From the NCBI RefSeq assembly GCF_023074075.1, contig NZ_JADPKT010000001.1, positions 1-61,747 on the forward strand: 61,747 nucleotides of DNA, given 5' to 3'. The stretch comes from Bradyrhizobium sp. 138 (GTDB lineage: Bacteria > Pseudomonadota > Alphaproteobacteria > Rhizobiales > Xanthobacteraceae). The notes below the pieces were generated by a model, which saw nothing but the letters and a program-made list of their open reading frames with translations, was not told the DNA's origin and ran no database searches. Shown one piece after another: positions 45,376 to 52,788 of the stretch. The translations under genes and the position numbers were made by a program. The first letter of the stretch is position 1; every line of letters starts with the position of its first letter.

Positions 45376-46395
45376 AGAGAAACAACGCGCTGGTCGCCTC
45401 ATACCTCGCCACCACGCGTTTCCTGGCTCTTCCTCGCATGATGGCTTTTCGGTCGCGGGAGCCAATACTCCACTCCCAGCTCCGCGAACGTTTGCGCATC
45501 TCGAGCTCGAAGAACGAGAAGTCGTCCAGGCCCACGGTATTACCTCCTAACGAGCTTGTCGTCATATCGCTGCTTAACGACCTGCCGACACCTTATCTCC
45601 CATACGAGCGCAGGAACGCCGCCGTGCAATGGTGAGTCGCGGAAAGCGATATGCCAAAGTCGGCTGGGTGCGCCTCCCCCAAATGGGCTAGGGCTGGAAA
45701 AACAGCGCGGGCGAGTCAGCGCTGCGGCTAAACGCGATCTTGGCCCTGAGCCTCGCGCCGAAAAAACTGCCGAGCTAGCGAAACGGCCCGGAGCAGGAAG
45801 CATGAGCTCACGTCCTGATAAACCTAATCGGCCTGATAAAAGCGCGCGATTGCGTCGCCGGGGGCACCGTTCGGGGAGAAAATGCCTATATCTAAGCGGC
45901 TTACTCGCCGATACCGGAGCGCGGTGGCGACACGAACAGGATCAAGAACAGGAGACGATCAGGGCGGTTACAGGGCTCGAGCAGGGCTGCAGCAGGGAGC
46001 GACATGGAGATGCGATAGGTGCATCGCTAGTCAGCTATGGGCCAACAGCCGACCTCAGCGAGCGTGTCGCTGATCTACGCGGCCTTACGGCTGTTACTCG
46101 CTTCAGCGAGCCAATCGTGACTTCGTTCGGCGTAGGCGAGCCACCCGAACAACATGACGGCGACAATCAAAGCGATCCAACGATCGTACGCATGCGTGTT
46201 TCAGACTGTCGGCACTTGCAAGGTTCAACCCGATGCCACATCACGTTGATGTAGCCGTCGCGTCCGCTGGAAGCGCCTTGTCTTGGGTGCCGATCTTCAG
46301 CATGATTACATATCAAGCGAATAAGGTAGGTACGTAAAGTTGCATTCGAGCTCGACCAGCCGCCCAGCAAGGGCGGCCGGTTCGCAAGTGGCGGC
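45376..46395. other. Gene-poor stretch in the island
   Basis: About 1 kb with no supported gene. Longer frames here have biased composition and no family features. A short minus-strand frame near 46075-46170 encodes a possible single membrane segment (WIALIVAVMLFGWLAY), too weak to call. Confidence 0.4.
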
Positions 46396-47301
46396 CTAGG
46401 TAGACTTGAGCACGCCGTTCATTCCATTCGGATAGAACCCGCCTTTGCTGACGCCCTGCTTCTCAGTCAGATAGACGATATGCAGCACCTCCTGCGGTGT
46501 GCGACGGAAGGCAATGGCATCAGGTGTAGACGGGACGACGTTGGCCTTGCCGTTCATCCGGATGCCCTGATCCTTGTCTTGACCACCATCAACCTGGTCT
46601 CGCGCGTCGGAGATGGCGTTGGCTGTATTCCAGGCCTTTTCGCCCATCAAATAAAGCTGCGAGCGGGCCATGCCCATGTGATACGCCTCGACCGCCAGAA
46701 TGCCAGCCGCCGCTTCGACGAACTCCTTGCTCTTGATAAGCGGCGCGGCCCCTGCGTAGGCGGTCACGCCCACGTCCTCAAACAACATGCCACCGAGGAG
46801 GACGCTCATGTCATCGGCAAACGGGTCAAAGTCGGCTGGGAGACCGGCTGCCTGCGCAGCTGCCTTGAAACCCGCGTCGAAATCGATCGCCGGGCGCGAC
46901 ACCGCCGTCCTGCCAAGCGTCTTGCGATAGAAGCGCACATGGGCAAGCTCGTTTTCCGCCAGTTCCTCGACAAACTCGCGGATCTCCGGCTTCTGGAAGT
47001 TGGCTTCGTGTCCACCAACAACCCGCGCCGCTTCTGGACCGGCATCGCTATCGTCGATGCCTCTCCCCGTTGTGGCCCGCAGATAAAACTCAGCTTCCAT
47101 GTATTCCAGGTTCAGCGCAAACTGAAAGATGTCGTCATCCTTCACTTCAGCGGCATGGATTCCAACGCCTGTGGTCTCTTGATGCTTCGGCTGTGCCTTG
47201 TGCTGTGCATAGGCGGCGGGAAGCAGAAGACCGCTCAGCCCCAGAACCGACAGACCGGCAACGGATTGCCGTCGGGAAATACGCGACCGCTCCACGTTCA
47301 T
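46396..47301 (-). CDS. Exported ferritin-like (desiccation-related) protein
   Basis: A 301-residue protein with a twin-arginine-type leader (ISRRQSVAGLSVLGLSGLLL, cleavage after AYA/Q). The mature part is a ferritin-like four-helix fold: FALNLEYMEAEFYLRAT with the Glu pair, then ENELAHVRFYRK and AVEAYHMGMARS, giving the ExxH-like metal ligands. It resembles the plant/bacterial PCC13-62 desiccation-related group; biochemical function is unsettled. AAGGAGG lies six bases before ATG 47301. It stands alone, and its intact state within a decayed region suggests it is under selection. Confidence 0.85.
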   Translation of the reverse strand: MNVERSRISRRQSVAGLSVLGLSGLLLPAAYAQHKAQPKHQETTGVGIHAAEVKDDDIFQFALNLEYMEAEFYLRATTGRGIDDSDAGPEAARVVGGHEANFQKPEIREFVEELAENELAHVRFYRKTLGRTAVSRPAIDFDAGFKAAAQAAGLPADFDPFADDMSVLLGGMLFEDVGVTAYAGAAPLIKSKEFVEAAAGILAVEAYHMGMARSQLYLMGEKAWNTANAISDARDQVDGGQDKDQGIRMNGKANVVPSTPDAIAFRRTPQEVLHIVYLTEKQGVSKGGFYPNGMNGVLKST

Positions 47302-47644
47302 GGCGAACCTCCTTTTCATGTGATTGTGACGCGTTTTCCGGAGCGGCAAATCGCAGTCCGCTATCGGCCGCTTGGGCTGACGCGTGGTGCATCACAAACG
47401 GGAGGAGCTTGCGTCCGTTCCTGCTGTGTGCAGCTTTCGAGCGACTAAAACTTTGAGGCCCATCCCCGAGTTAAATTTTGGGGGCGATCCCCGAGGCAGA
47501 GTGGCCCGAACCTCAGCAATGGGTCAAAATGCCCGCCCTGCCTCAATAAGCTGACCTCAACGAGGTACGCCGCCACTTCGCTGATGGGCCAGAAGCGGAA
47601 GTTTCGCACGCGCTCGCTACGGTCGGTGCGGGTCTTGTCAGGTC
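47302..47644. other. Intergenic region
   Basis: 343 bp upstream of the ferritin-like gene; presumably its promoter. No gene is seen. Short phrases near 47515 and 47578 (GGGTCAAAATG, GGGCCAGAAGCGGAAG) look like worn repeats. Confidence 0.4.
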
Positions 47645-47827
47645 TCAGATGAGGCCGAAAGTGATCGCGATTAAGAAGAACACGACCAGTCCGATGGCGA
47701 CCATCTTGAAGATGTAAGCGGCCTCAACGTCGTGCCCAATCCATTCGAAGTCCGGCCCCCATAGGACGGTCGCGACGAACCCGAGAACGAAGGTCGTGAT
47801 CAGCAGGATCACGTAAAGGGTGTTCAT
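47645..47827 (-). CDS. 60-residue two-helix membrane protein
   Basis: MNTLYVILLITTFVLGFVAT forms one membrane segment and FKMVAIGLVVFFLIAITFG the second, with a short acidic loop between. AAAGG lies about ten bases before ATG 47827. The small membrane protein at 47846 starts upstream on the same strand, 18 bp away, so the two are likely co-transcribed. Function unknown. Confidence 0.65.
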   Translation of the reverse strand: MNTLYVILLITTFVLGFVATVLWGPDFEWIGHDVEAAYIFKMVAIGLVVFFLIAITFGLI

Positions 47828-47845
47828 ATGGATCGACCTTTATCG

Positions 47846-48121
47846 TCACTGCCACGACCACTCACCCATGACGCCGATAAACCAGCCGGCATTGAAGGCG
47901 ACAACCAGCATGAGGAGGCAGGTCAATAAAGAGGGTTCGACGTCAGGCACGCCTTGAGCGCGCCAAATTGCGAGCAACCCCAGCGCACAAATTCCCGCGC
48001 AAAGAGCAGGCCATATCGCTGCGAACCGCCCCTGACGGGTCCGTGGCAGACGCCTGGCCCGGCGAGATGCCACCAAGGCAGTCAAGGCCAACACGATCAA
48101 ACAAGCGGTGAGCAAGTACAT
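47846..48121 (-). CDS. Small membrane protein, unknown
   Basis: A 91-residue protein with about three hydrophobic segments (LLTACLIVLALTALVAS, WPALCAGICALGLLAIW, LLTCLLMLVVAFNAGWFIG). ATG 48121 has AGGGA upstream; the longer frame to 48265 is less likely. It precedes the 60-residue membrane protein. No family is recognised. Confidence 0.5.
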   Translation of the reverse strand: MYLLTACLIVLALTALVASRRARRLPRTRQGRFAAIWPALCAGICALGLLAIWRAQGVPDVEPSLLTCLLMLVVAFNAGWFIGVMGEWSWQ

Positions 48122-48458
48122 TCGACGGGATCCCTGGCGCAACCACCGCCATCTCGAAGGCGCTGTCAAACCAATAGCGCGCGTTGATTTCATCAACCTT
48201 AAAGCGATAGAGAAAATTGTTAATCGTCCGACGGACCAACCTCTTTGAGCGCATATCGCAAGCACCTACGGGAAGGAGACCGCGCGACGCATTGGCTCAA
48301 GTCAGGCATGGGGCGGAAGCGGCCTTAATGGTCTGCAAACCTAGTTCTCGGGCATCTGCCGGCTCAGGGGGTCCTCGTGCTACTTTAGCGGCATGCCGCC
48401 TTTCAGCATTCGTTCCACCCCTTATCCTCGGAAGCCGATTGGAGGATGTTGTCTCTCT
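48122..48458. other. Intergenic region
   Basis: 337 bp between divergent small membrane protein genes; presumably promoters. No gene is seen. Confidence 0.4.
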
Positions 48459-48755
48459 ATGCTCTCGCTTGGCATCCTTTGGGCGGTCCTTGCCTCCACG
48501 GCCGCATGGGGGTCATTTCACTTCGCGCAGCGTGATCCACGCTCAACATCTTGGATGAAAATCGCCTTTGCCGGGTCTCTGTTGCTCGTGACAGCAGCAG
48601 CACCTCTTTGGCTCCGAGGTGACGTCATAGGAGAGGGTTTGGCAGCTCACCTCCTGCTACTCGCATTCTGGGCAATGATCGGCGTTGGTGCGCCTCTGTG
48701 CCTTGGGTCGGTAGCCGGTACACTGGGTGCAATGTACAGGAACCGGCGGCAATAG
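48459..48755 (+). CDS. Small membrane protein, unknown
   Basis: A 98-residue protein with three hydrophobic segments (LGILWAVLASTAAWGSF, IAFAGSLLLVTAAAPLWL, LLLLAFWAMIGVGAPLCLG) and a short basic tail (YRNRRQ). GGAGG lies 13 bases before ATG 48459, further than ideal. The pattern of hydrophobic and loop residues supports a real gene, but no family is recognised. Confidence 0.45.
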   Translation: MLSLGILWAVLASTAAWGSFHFAQRDPRSTSWMKIAFAGSLLLVTAAAPLWLRGDVIGEGLAAHLLLLAFWAMIGVGAPLCLGSVAGTLGAMYRNRRQ

Positions 48756-48884
48756 CGGTTGAGCGTGGGTCCTTCCGTAGCCCGCCGCGCACCGCCATGG
48801 TCCGCTACGGGTAAGAGTGGGCATTAGCTAGGGATTGAAGACGACGTTCGGTGGGCAATCCTTGCGTCGGGGAGGATCAGGCTT

Positions 48885-49082
48885 GTGAATGCGAAGTCTT
48901 TTGCGAAGCTTGTTGGGATGGTAGCTCTATCGGTGGTGGTCGCCACATTGCTCCTCGGTGGGAGCAAGGACGCAAACAGTTTTGGCTTTGTCGGTCTCTT
49001 AGTGGCAACCTTCTGGGGGATACCGGCAATCGTTGTGATTGCGCTGTACCGTTATGTCGAGAAGCGCGATCATGATCGCTGA
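48885..49082 (+). CDS. 65-residue two-helix membrane protein
   Basis: Two membrane segments (LVGMVALSVVVATLLLGG and FVGLLVATFWGIPAIVVIAL) and a charged tail ending RYVEKRDHDR. GTG 48885 has GGGGAGG nine bases before it, good support for translation. Function unknown. Confidence 0.6.
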   Translation: MNAKSFAKLVGMVALSVVVATLLLGGSKDANSFGFVGLLVATFWGIPAIVVIALYRYVEKRDHDR

Positions 49083-49345
49083 CCAACAAGGTCTGCCATG
49101 GGTCAAAGGCTGCCCTTGGGGGCTCCGATGCCAGCGTTCCGCTCAGCCCTTAGAAGCGGACAGTGCGAGGTCAAAACGGGAAAGCCACTGGCCACGACGG
49201 CACGTAAGGACAGCTTAGTTTTGGTCAGTGCTTTGAAGTTCGGCGCCGAACCCGGACTGAGATTGGTCAACTTGCGTCCATCCAGGCTCGCGAGGCCTTA
49301 TGAGTGCGCGTTGTATAGATTCGGCAGTGACTAGCTGAGCACAAG
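49083..49345. other. Intergenic region
   Basis: No supported gene before the terminator of the leftward gene at 49418. Confidence 0.4.
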
Positions 49346-49378
49346 CAAAAAAGAGGAGTGCGATGATGCACTCCTCTT
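49346..49378 (-). terminator. Rho-independent terminator of the DUF5681-like gene
   Basis: Reading leftward, AAGAGGAGTGC (49378-49368) pairs with GCACTCCTCTT (49361-49351) across a 6-base loop and runs into TTTTTT. The stem has 11 perfect pairs. Confidence 0.88.
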
Positions 49379-49417
49379 GTCGCCAACCTGAAAAGCGGCT
49401 GTCGGCGTCAGAACCTG

Positions 49418-49837
49418 TTAGAGCGGATAGTAGTACCTATCTATGCTCTGCTTTAGCAAGCTCAGCGCCCTCTTAAATTCATCCGTTACGTCTTCTGGAA
49501 ACTGACGCAAACGGTCTTCGCTTTCGACGATAACGCGCAGATTTTCGAGCTGCCGATTGACGTGCTCAAAGACAAATCGATCCTTGCGCTTATAGTACTG
49601 CGCCATGGCACGCGGATCGCCGGACACCGCCTTAAAGATCAGCTGCTTGTCTACCGCGACACGCGCAGGGATCATCTCGCGCTTATTACCGACGACGATA
49701 GGCACCAATGTCTCATCAGCTTCAAAGAAGTCGCGGCGAACCTGATCATCGCAGATCGGATGCGGCCGCTTCCGCGGGCGTCCCTTTGGATTGCCCGACG
49801 TGCCCTTTGGAAACTGTCCCTTGGGATTGCGATTCAT
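49418..49837 (-). CDS. DUF5681-like protein (phage/mobile-element associated)
   Basis: A 139-residue protein with the N-terminal signature QFPKGTSGNPKGRPRK, diagnostic of DUF5681-type proteins that are common in prophages and integrative elements of alphaproteobacteria. The rest is charged and helical. GAGGAG lies seven bases before ATG 49837 and a terminator follows the stop, so the gene looks complete and expressed. The function is not known; small-terminase-like DNA binding has been suggested only by context in other elements. Confidence 0.75.
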   Translation of the reverse strand: MNRNPKGQFPKGTSGNPKGRPRKRPHPICDDQVRRDFFEADETLVPIVVGNKREMIPARVAVDKQLIFKAVSGDPRAMAQYYKRKDRFVFEHVNRQLENLRVIVESEDRLRQFPEDVTDEFKRALSLLKQSIDRYYYPL

Positions 49838-50038
49838 ATCTCTACTCCTCAAAGATGGATTCAAGGAGGTCACCCAAAATTAGAATGGCGTGGCCTCCGG
49901 GTTCACCAAATCCCTACAACCAGAGATTCAGACCCATCAGGCGTCACGCCATCATCTACGCACTACGTGCCGGGTTTGTGCATCACGCAAAGTCCCGAAA
50001 AAGGACCCAACCCGGCTCTCGCACGAGGCGAGATCTTT

Positions 50039-50140
50039 CTACCGCAATTTGTGATTTCGAGCAAGCAAAGGGGCCGATTTGGCGAGCGTGCTAGCCTCAT
50101 CGTGCAGGATGGCAATGGGCGCAGAGGCATCGGTCATCAT
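50039..50140 (-). pseudogene. Truncated vapC copy
   Basis: A 33-codon frame related to the start of the toxin at 43740 (MMTDASAPIAIL against MIIDTSALIAIL) that stops early. The catalytic remainder is gone. It keeps the ATGA overlap with the broken antitoxin upstream. Confidence 0.75.
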
Positions 50141-50392
50141 CGAGGCAGTCCGCGCTCGTCGTAGAGCAGATCGCCGTGATCGACAGACCCGTGCGGTCCC
50201 TTCAAGCGCTTTGCGCAATCTTGGCCGATCGTCAACAGACGGTCCGCGAGGCTTTCTCCTTGCTCGCGGCGGACCCGGTCAAGCCGCTCGCGAATAGCAA
50301 TAGCGACCGCAACGGTGAGCGACTCCCCGGTCAGCCGCGCCAGCTCGGCCGCCAATTTCGCGCGCCTGCGGGCTCTTAACGTTTAAGCTCAT
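50137..50392 (-). pseudogene. Frameshifted vapB copy
   Basis: The C-terminal 70 residues (AAELARLTGESLTVAVAIAI ... DHGDLLYDERGLPR) match the antitoxin at 44132, but the first codons (MSLNVKSPQARE) are in another frame; GAAATTG appears to have gained one base. The product would only be made from an internal TTG, so it is probably not functional. Confidence 0.75.
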
Positions 50393-50489
50393 TTCGAACC
50401 TCCCGCCGTCATACAGGCGCAAATGATGGTGGCCGCCGTCGGCCTCGGCGCTTGGCAATCAGCATCGCCATGGTGGTCTCTCTGTCCAT
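50393..50489 (-). pseudogene. Decayed copy of the 63-residue protein gene
   Basis: Begins MDRETTMAMLIAKRR, matching 43414-43605, then shifts frame through a loss of about five bases and hits a stop. The strong ribosome site of the intact copy is absent. Confidence 0.72.
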
Positions 50490-50583
50490 TCCCTACCGCC
50501 CCGCCGATAGCCCATATGCTTCTGATTCTTTGTTGTCTGGAGGACCTGCGGACCGCGAGCATATTGGGCGATAGGGGCATCGG

Positions 50584-51156
50584 TCACGTCCGCCGATACA
50601 GAATGATTGGAACGCCCGGAACAAGTTGGTTCAGGAAGTCGAAGTCGCCGACATTCCCTGTCAATACGCTGGCACCGATGCTCAGCGCCTGAAGGTGGAT
50701 GAGCGCATCGTTGAGGTATTTCCGCTCATGACCAGCACCCTTCGGCGCGCCGCTGAGACGAACGAGCTCGCCCGCAAGGATTCCCGCTTCGCCCCACATC
50801 GCGGTATCCGGAGCTTGCAAGCGATGCGGCGGAATGTCTTCAATCACACCCTGTAACGTTTGCAGAACTCCACTCGTTGAGGCGTGAGCCGGATCGAGCC
50901 GTCCGAACACATGCGTTAGTTCGGCAAGGCAGACGGCCGAGTGGTGACAGGCGCGATATGTCAGCAATCGATCGACGGCGTCCGGGGTGCGTGCCTGCAA
51001 GACGTCGAGATAAACGCTGGTATCGAGCATCAGCGCGCCGCCGACCAGCGGTTCGTCGGATGCCCAGGCAAGTTCGGAATCGGGTCGTCGCGTTAATCGC
51101 TCCAAGCGCTTGTGCGGCTTCAGCCTCCGCAACGCTCCCTGGAGATCAAATCGCAA
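50584..51156 (-). CDS. PIN-domain toxin, second VapC-like family
   Basis: About 190 residues: a basic leader (LRFDLQGALRRLKPHKRLER) and a PIN domain with LDTSVYLDVL (first Asp), AELTHVFGRL (Glu), LNDALIHLQA and LTGNVGDFDF (late Asp residues). It overlaps the antitoxin gene at 51146 by about eleven bases. The leader is unusual for VapC and may interact with the antitoxin. The start codon is uncertain (TTG 51156 or 51195). Its last 20 codons also occur as a remnant at 43676-43739. Confidence 0.82.
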   Translation of the reverse strand: MRFDLQGALRRLKPHKRLERLTRRPDSELAWASDEPLVGGALMLDTSVYLDVLQARTPDAVDRLLTYRACHHSAVCLAELTHVFGRLDPAHASTSGVLQTLQGVIEDIPPHRLQAPDTAMWGEAGILAGELVRLSGAPKGAGHERKYLNDALIHLQALSIGASVLTGNVGDFDFLNQLVPGVPIILYRRT

Positions 51157-51442
51157 GATCGATATCTGCCGGGATGCTTCCCTTGCGCCGGACAAGGCGC
51201 GCCCCGAAATCGTCTTCGAGCGCCAAACGCGACAAGGCGAGCTCTAGGAGTTCGGTATCGGAAGACACGTGAGCCCGCTTCTTTGCCGCTTCGATTAGGC
51301 CTGCGGGCACCCGGCCAGACAAGCGCGTGTCCTTGGCCTCGCCGAGCAGCCCGACGGCGCGCGCCTGCTCGAGCACGAGCCGATTGCGCTTAAGCGCAAT
51401 CTGCTCCTCGGTCTCTGTCAACGTGTGGGTCCGCACAACCAT
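51146..51442 (-). CDS. Antitoxin of the second PIN-toxin locus
   Basis: A 98-residue, charged, helical protein beginning MVVRTHTLTETEEQIALKRN, with a C-terminal part (SSDTELLELALSRLALEDDF) typical of toxin-binding tails. GGAGGA is four bases before ATG 51442, and an 11-bp inverted repeat lies directly upstream. Gene order, overlap and operator all support the antitoxin role, though I do not recognise the exact family. Confidence 0.78.
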   Translation of the reverse strand: MVVRTHTLTETEEQIALKRNRLVLEQARAVGLLGEAKDTRLSGRVPAGLIEAAKKRAHVSSDTELLELALSRLALEDDFGARLVRRKGSIPADIDLAI

Positions 51443-51452
51443 GGCTCCTCCA

Positions 51453-51484
51453 GTGTTGAACAAACTATAACGATTGTTCAACAC
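51453..51484 (-). promoter_or_regulatory. Inverted-repeat operator of the toxin-antitoxin locus
   Basis: GTGTTGAACAA (51453-51463) and TTGTTCAACAC (51474-51484) form a perfect 11-bp inverted repeat with a 10-base spacer. The spacer region reads TATAGT on the minus strand, a likely -10, so binding would block transcription. Confidence 0.7.
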
Positions 51485-51663
51485 ATTCGCAACGCCGGAA
51501 ATGAGGGGTTGCGCTCGGCGCCACCGCCCACGGGCTCACGGCTACAGCATCACCCGGGCTCGACCCCGCCCCCGGCGCGCAATGTTACATCCACGTCGAT
51601 TCCAAAACCTGCCAGCGCTAATCTGACCGCCGACCGGAGAAGTCGCGATCTCCTCGGTCCGCC

Positions 51664-51800
51664 CTACTGCAAAGTGTCGGCGCGGCGTGCTCGATCTCGG
51701 CAAAGGTCTCGCCCGTTATCGCCATAGTCGCGGCCTGTCCGGTGCACGTCTGCCGGCGGCGGACGGAGACATCGACATAGGGCGGGTCCATCTCGAAGCC
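51664..51800 (-). pseudogene. DNA methyltransferase 3' fragment, copy B
   Basis: Encodes YVDVSVRRRQTCTGQAATMA then ITGETFAEIE, the last 40 residues of the methyltransferase at 52789, followed by a frameshift just before the conserved final stop. It lies upstream of the second toxin-antitoxin locus, as copy A lies upstream of the first. Confidence 0.75.
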
Positions 51801-51873
51801 GGCCGGTTGGTTTCGGATACAGTTCTCGCCGCTGGCCCAGGGCATCCACACGAATCCGGGCGGATGCTCCATT

Positions 51874-52302
51874 TTATCGAGCGCCCTTCCGCCACGGATC
51901 GATCACGTTGATCCCACAATCTACAAAGTCACCAACATTTCTGGTCGCGAGCGACGCGCCCCGCGAGACGGCAATCGCCGCAATCTGAGCATCCGACTGC
52001 GAGATTGGCCGACCGGCGAGCCGGCGAGCAGCAGCAATCCGGGCATATGCTGCTGCCGCAGAGCTGTCGAAAGGCAGAATGCGACCCGCAAAATCTTCGG
52101 CGAGCATCGCTTCGGCCTGAGCGATCAATTGCCGCTGGCGACGGCTTGCGGGCAGCAGCGCCAATCCGTAGCGAAGTTCGGCTTCGGTGATCGACGAAAT
52201 GAATATGCTGGCGGCTGGGACGGCGCTCATCCAACGTTCGACCGCGGCCGAGGGAGCCGGTCGCATGAACTCCGATATCACGTTGGTATCGAGGACGATC
52301 AT
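51874..52302 (-). CDS. VapC/FitB-type PIN-domain toxin
   Basis: A 142-residue PIN-domain ribonuclease with all acidic positions: MIVLDTNVISEFM, ITEAELRYGLALLP, ISQSDAQIAAIA and ATRNVGDF. The start overlaps the antitoxin stop by four bases. It resembles the FitB branch (LDTNVISE). It is unrelated in detail to the other two PIN toxins here, so each methyltransferase end has its own toxin type downstream. Confidence 0.9.
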   Translation of the reverse strand: MIVLDTNVISEFMRPAPSAAVERWMSAVPAASIFISSITEAELRYGLALLPASRRQRQLIAQAEAMLAEDFAGRILPFDSSAAAAYARIAAARRLAGRPISQSDAQIAAIAVSRGASLATRNVGDFVDCGINVIDPWRKGAR

Positions 52303-52547
52303 CCGCCGAAGTCCGGCGGCTCCCGCATCGGTTCACGTAGGATTTCGGGCAGCTCCAAGCCGCCCAAAGGGGCAAAGCGCGCGCGAATGGTGGCTGCAAG
52401 GTTTTCCGGACGCCTGGGCTGCTGGTTCAAGGCAGCGCGCAGAATATCCCGAGCTTCTTCTTCCATGGAGCGACCGTGGACGGCCGCTTGTATGCGCAGG
52501 CGCGATTTAAGCGGCTCATCGAGATTGCGAATGGTGATACTGGCCAA
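52299..52547 (-). CDS. FitA-type antitoxin (Arc/MetJ-like)
   Basis: An 82-residue ribbon-helix-helix protein: ASITIRNLDEPLKSRLRIQA is the DNA-binding strand and first helix, and HGRSMEEEARDILRAAL is the second part, a pattern typical of FitA. The C-terminus (PEILREPMREPPDFGG) should wrap the toxin. TTG 52547 is chosen because AAGGG lies eight bases before it and homology starts there; upstream codons of the open frame run through the operator repeats. Confidence 0.85.
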   Translation of the reverse strand: MASITIRNLDEPLKSRLRIQAAVHGRSMEEEARDILRAALNQQPRRPENLAATIRARFAPLGGLELPEILREPMREPPDFGG

Positions 52548-52563
52548 GACGTCCACCCTTGCT

Positions 52564-52594
52564 ATCAATGATTTCAAATTAATCAATGATTTCA
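52564..52594 (-). promoter_or_regulatory. Direct-repeat operator of the FitAB-like locus
   Basis: ATCAATGATTTCA occurs at 52564-52576 and 52582-52594, 18 bp apart, just upstream of the antitoxin start in AT-rich DNA. This suits cooperative binding of a ribbon-helix-helix antitoxin. Confidence 0.6.
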
Positions 52595-52690
52595 TGCATG
52601 GCAAGCCCCCGGGTGGATACCCGCCCACTCGTGCCCTTCCGGCTGACAATTCTCGTATAGGCGACGATTTGACTGTCCCCCTCCCCCTCT

Positions 52691-52715
52691 AGGGCCCTCC
52701 AGGGCCCTCTAGGGC
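52691..52715. repeat. Short GC palindromic repeat AGGGCCCTC
   Basis: AGGGCCCTC at 52691-52699 and 52701-52709, then AGGGC at 52711-52715, a 10-bp period of palindromic units between the methyltransferase stop and the antitoxin promoter. Confidence 0.6.
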
Positions 52716-52788
52716 ATGCACGTAACTTCCCGAGTCCTAATCATTGACTTTGCCTCGGGAGCGCAGACCGGCTCTCGCGGAACGAGGC

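Noticed and set aside
45556..46254. 232-residue open frame in the gene-poor stretch
   Set aside because: Composition is irregular, no motif or ribosome site, and it crosses several short AT/GC shifts typical of decayed DNA.
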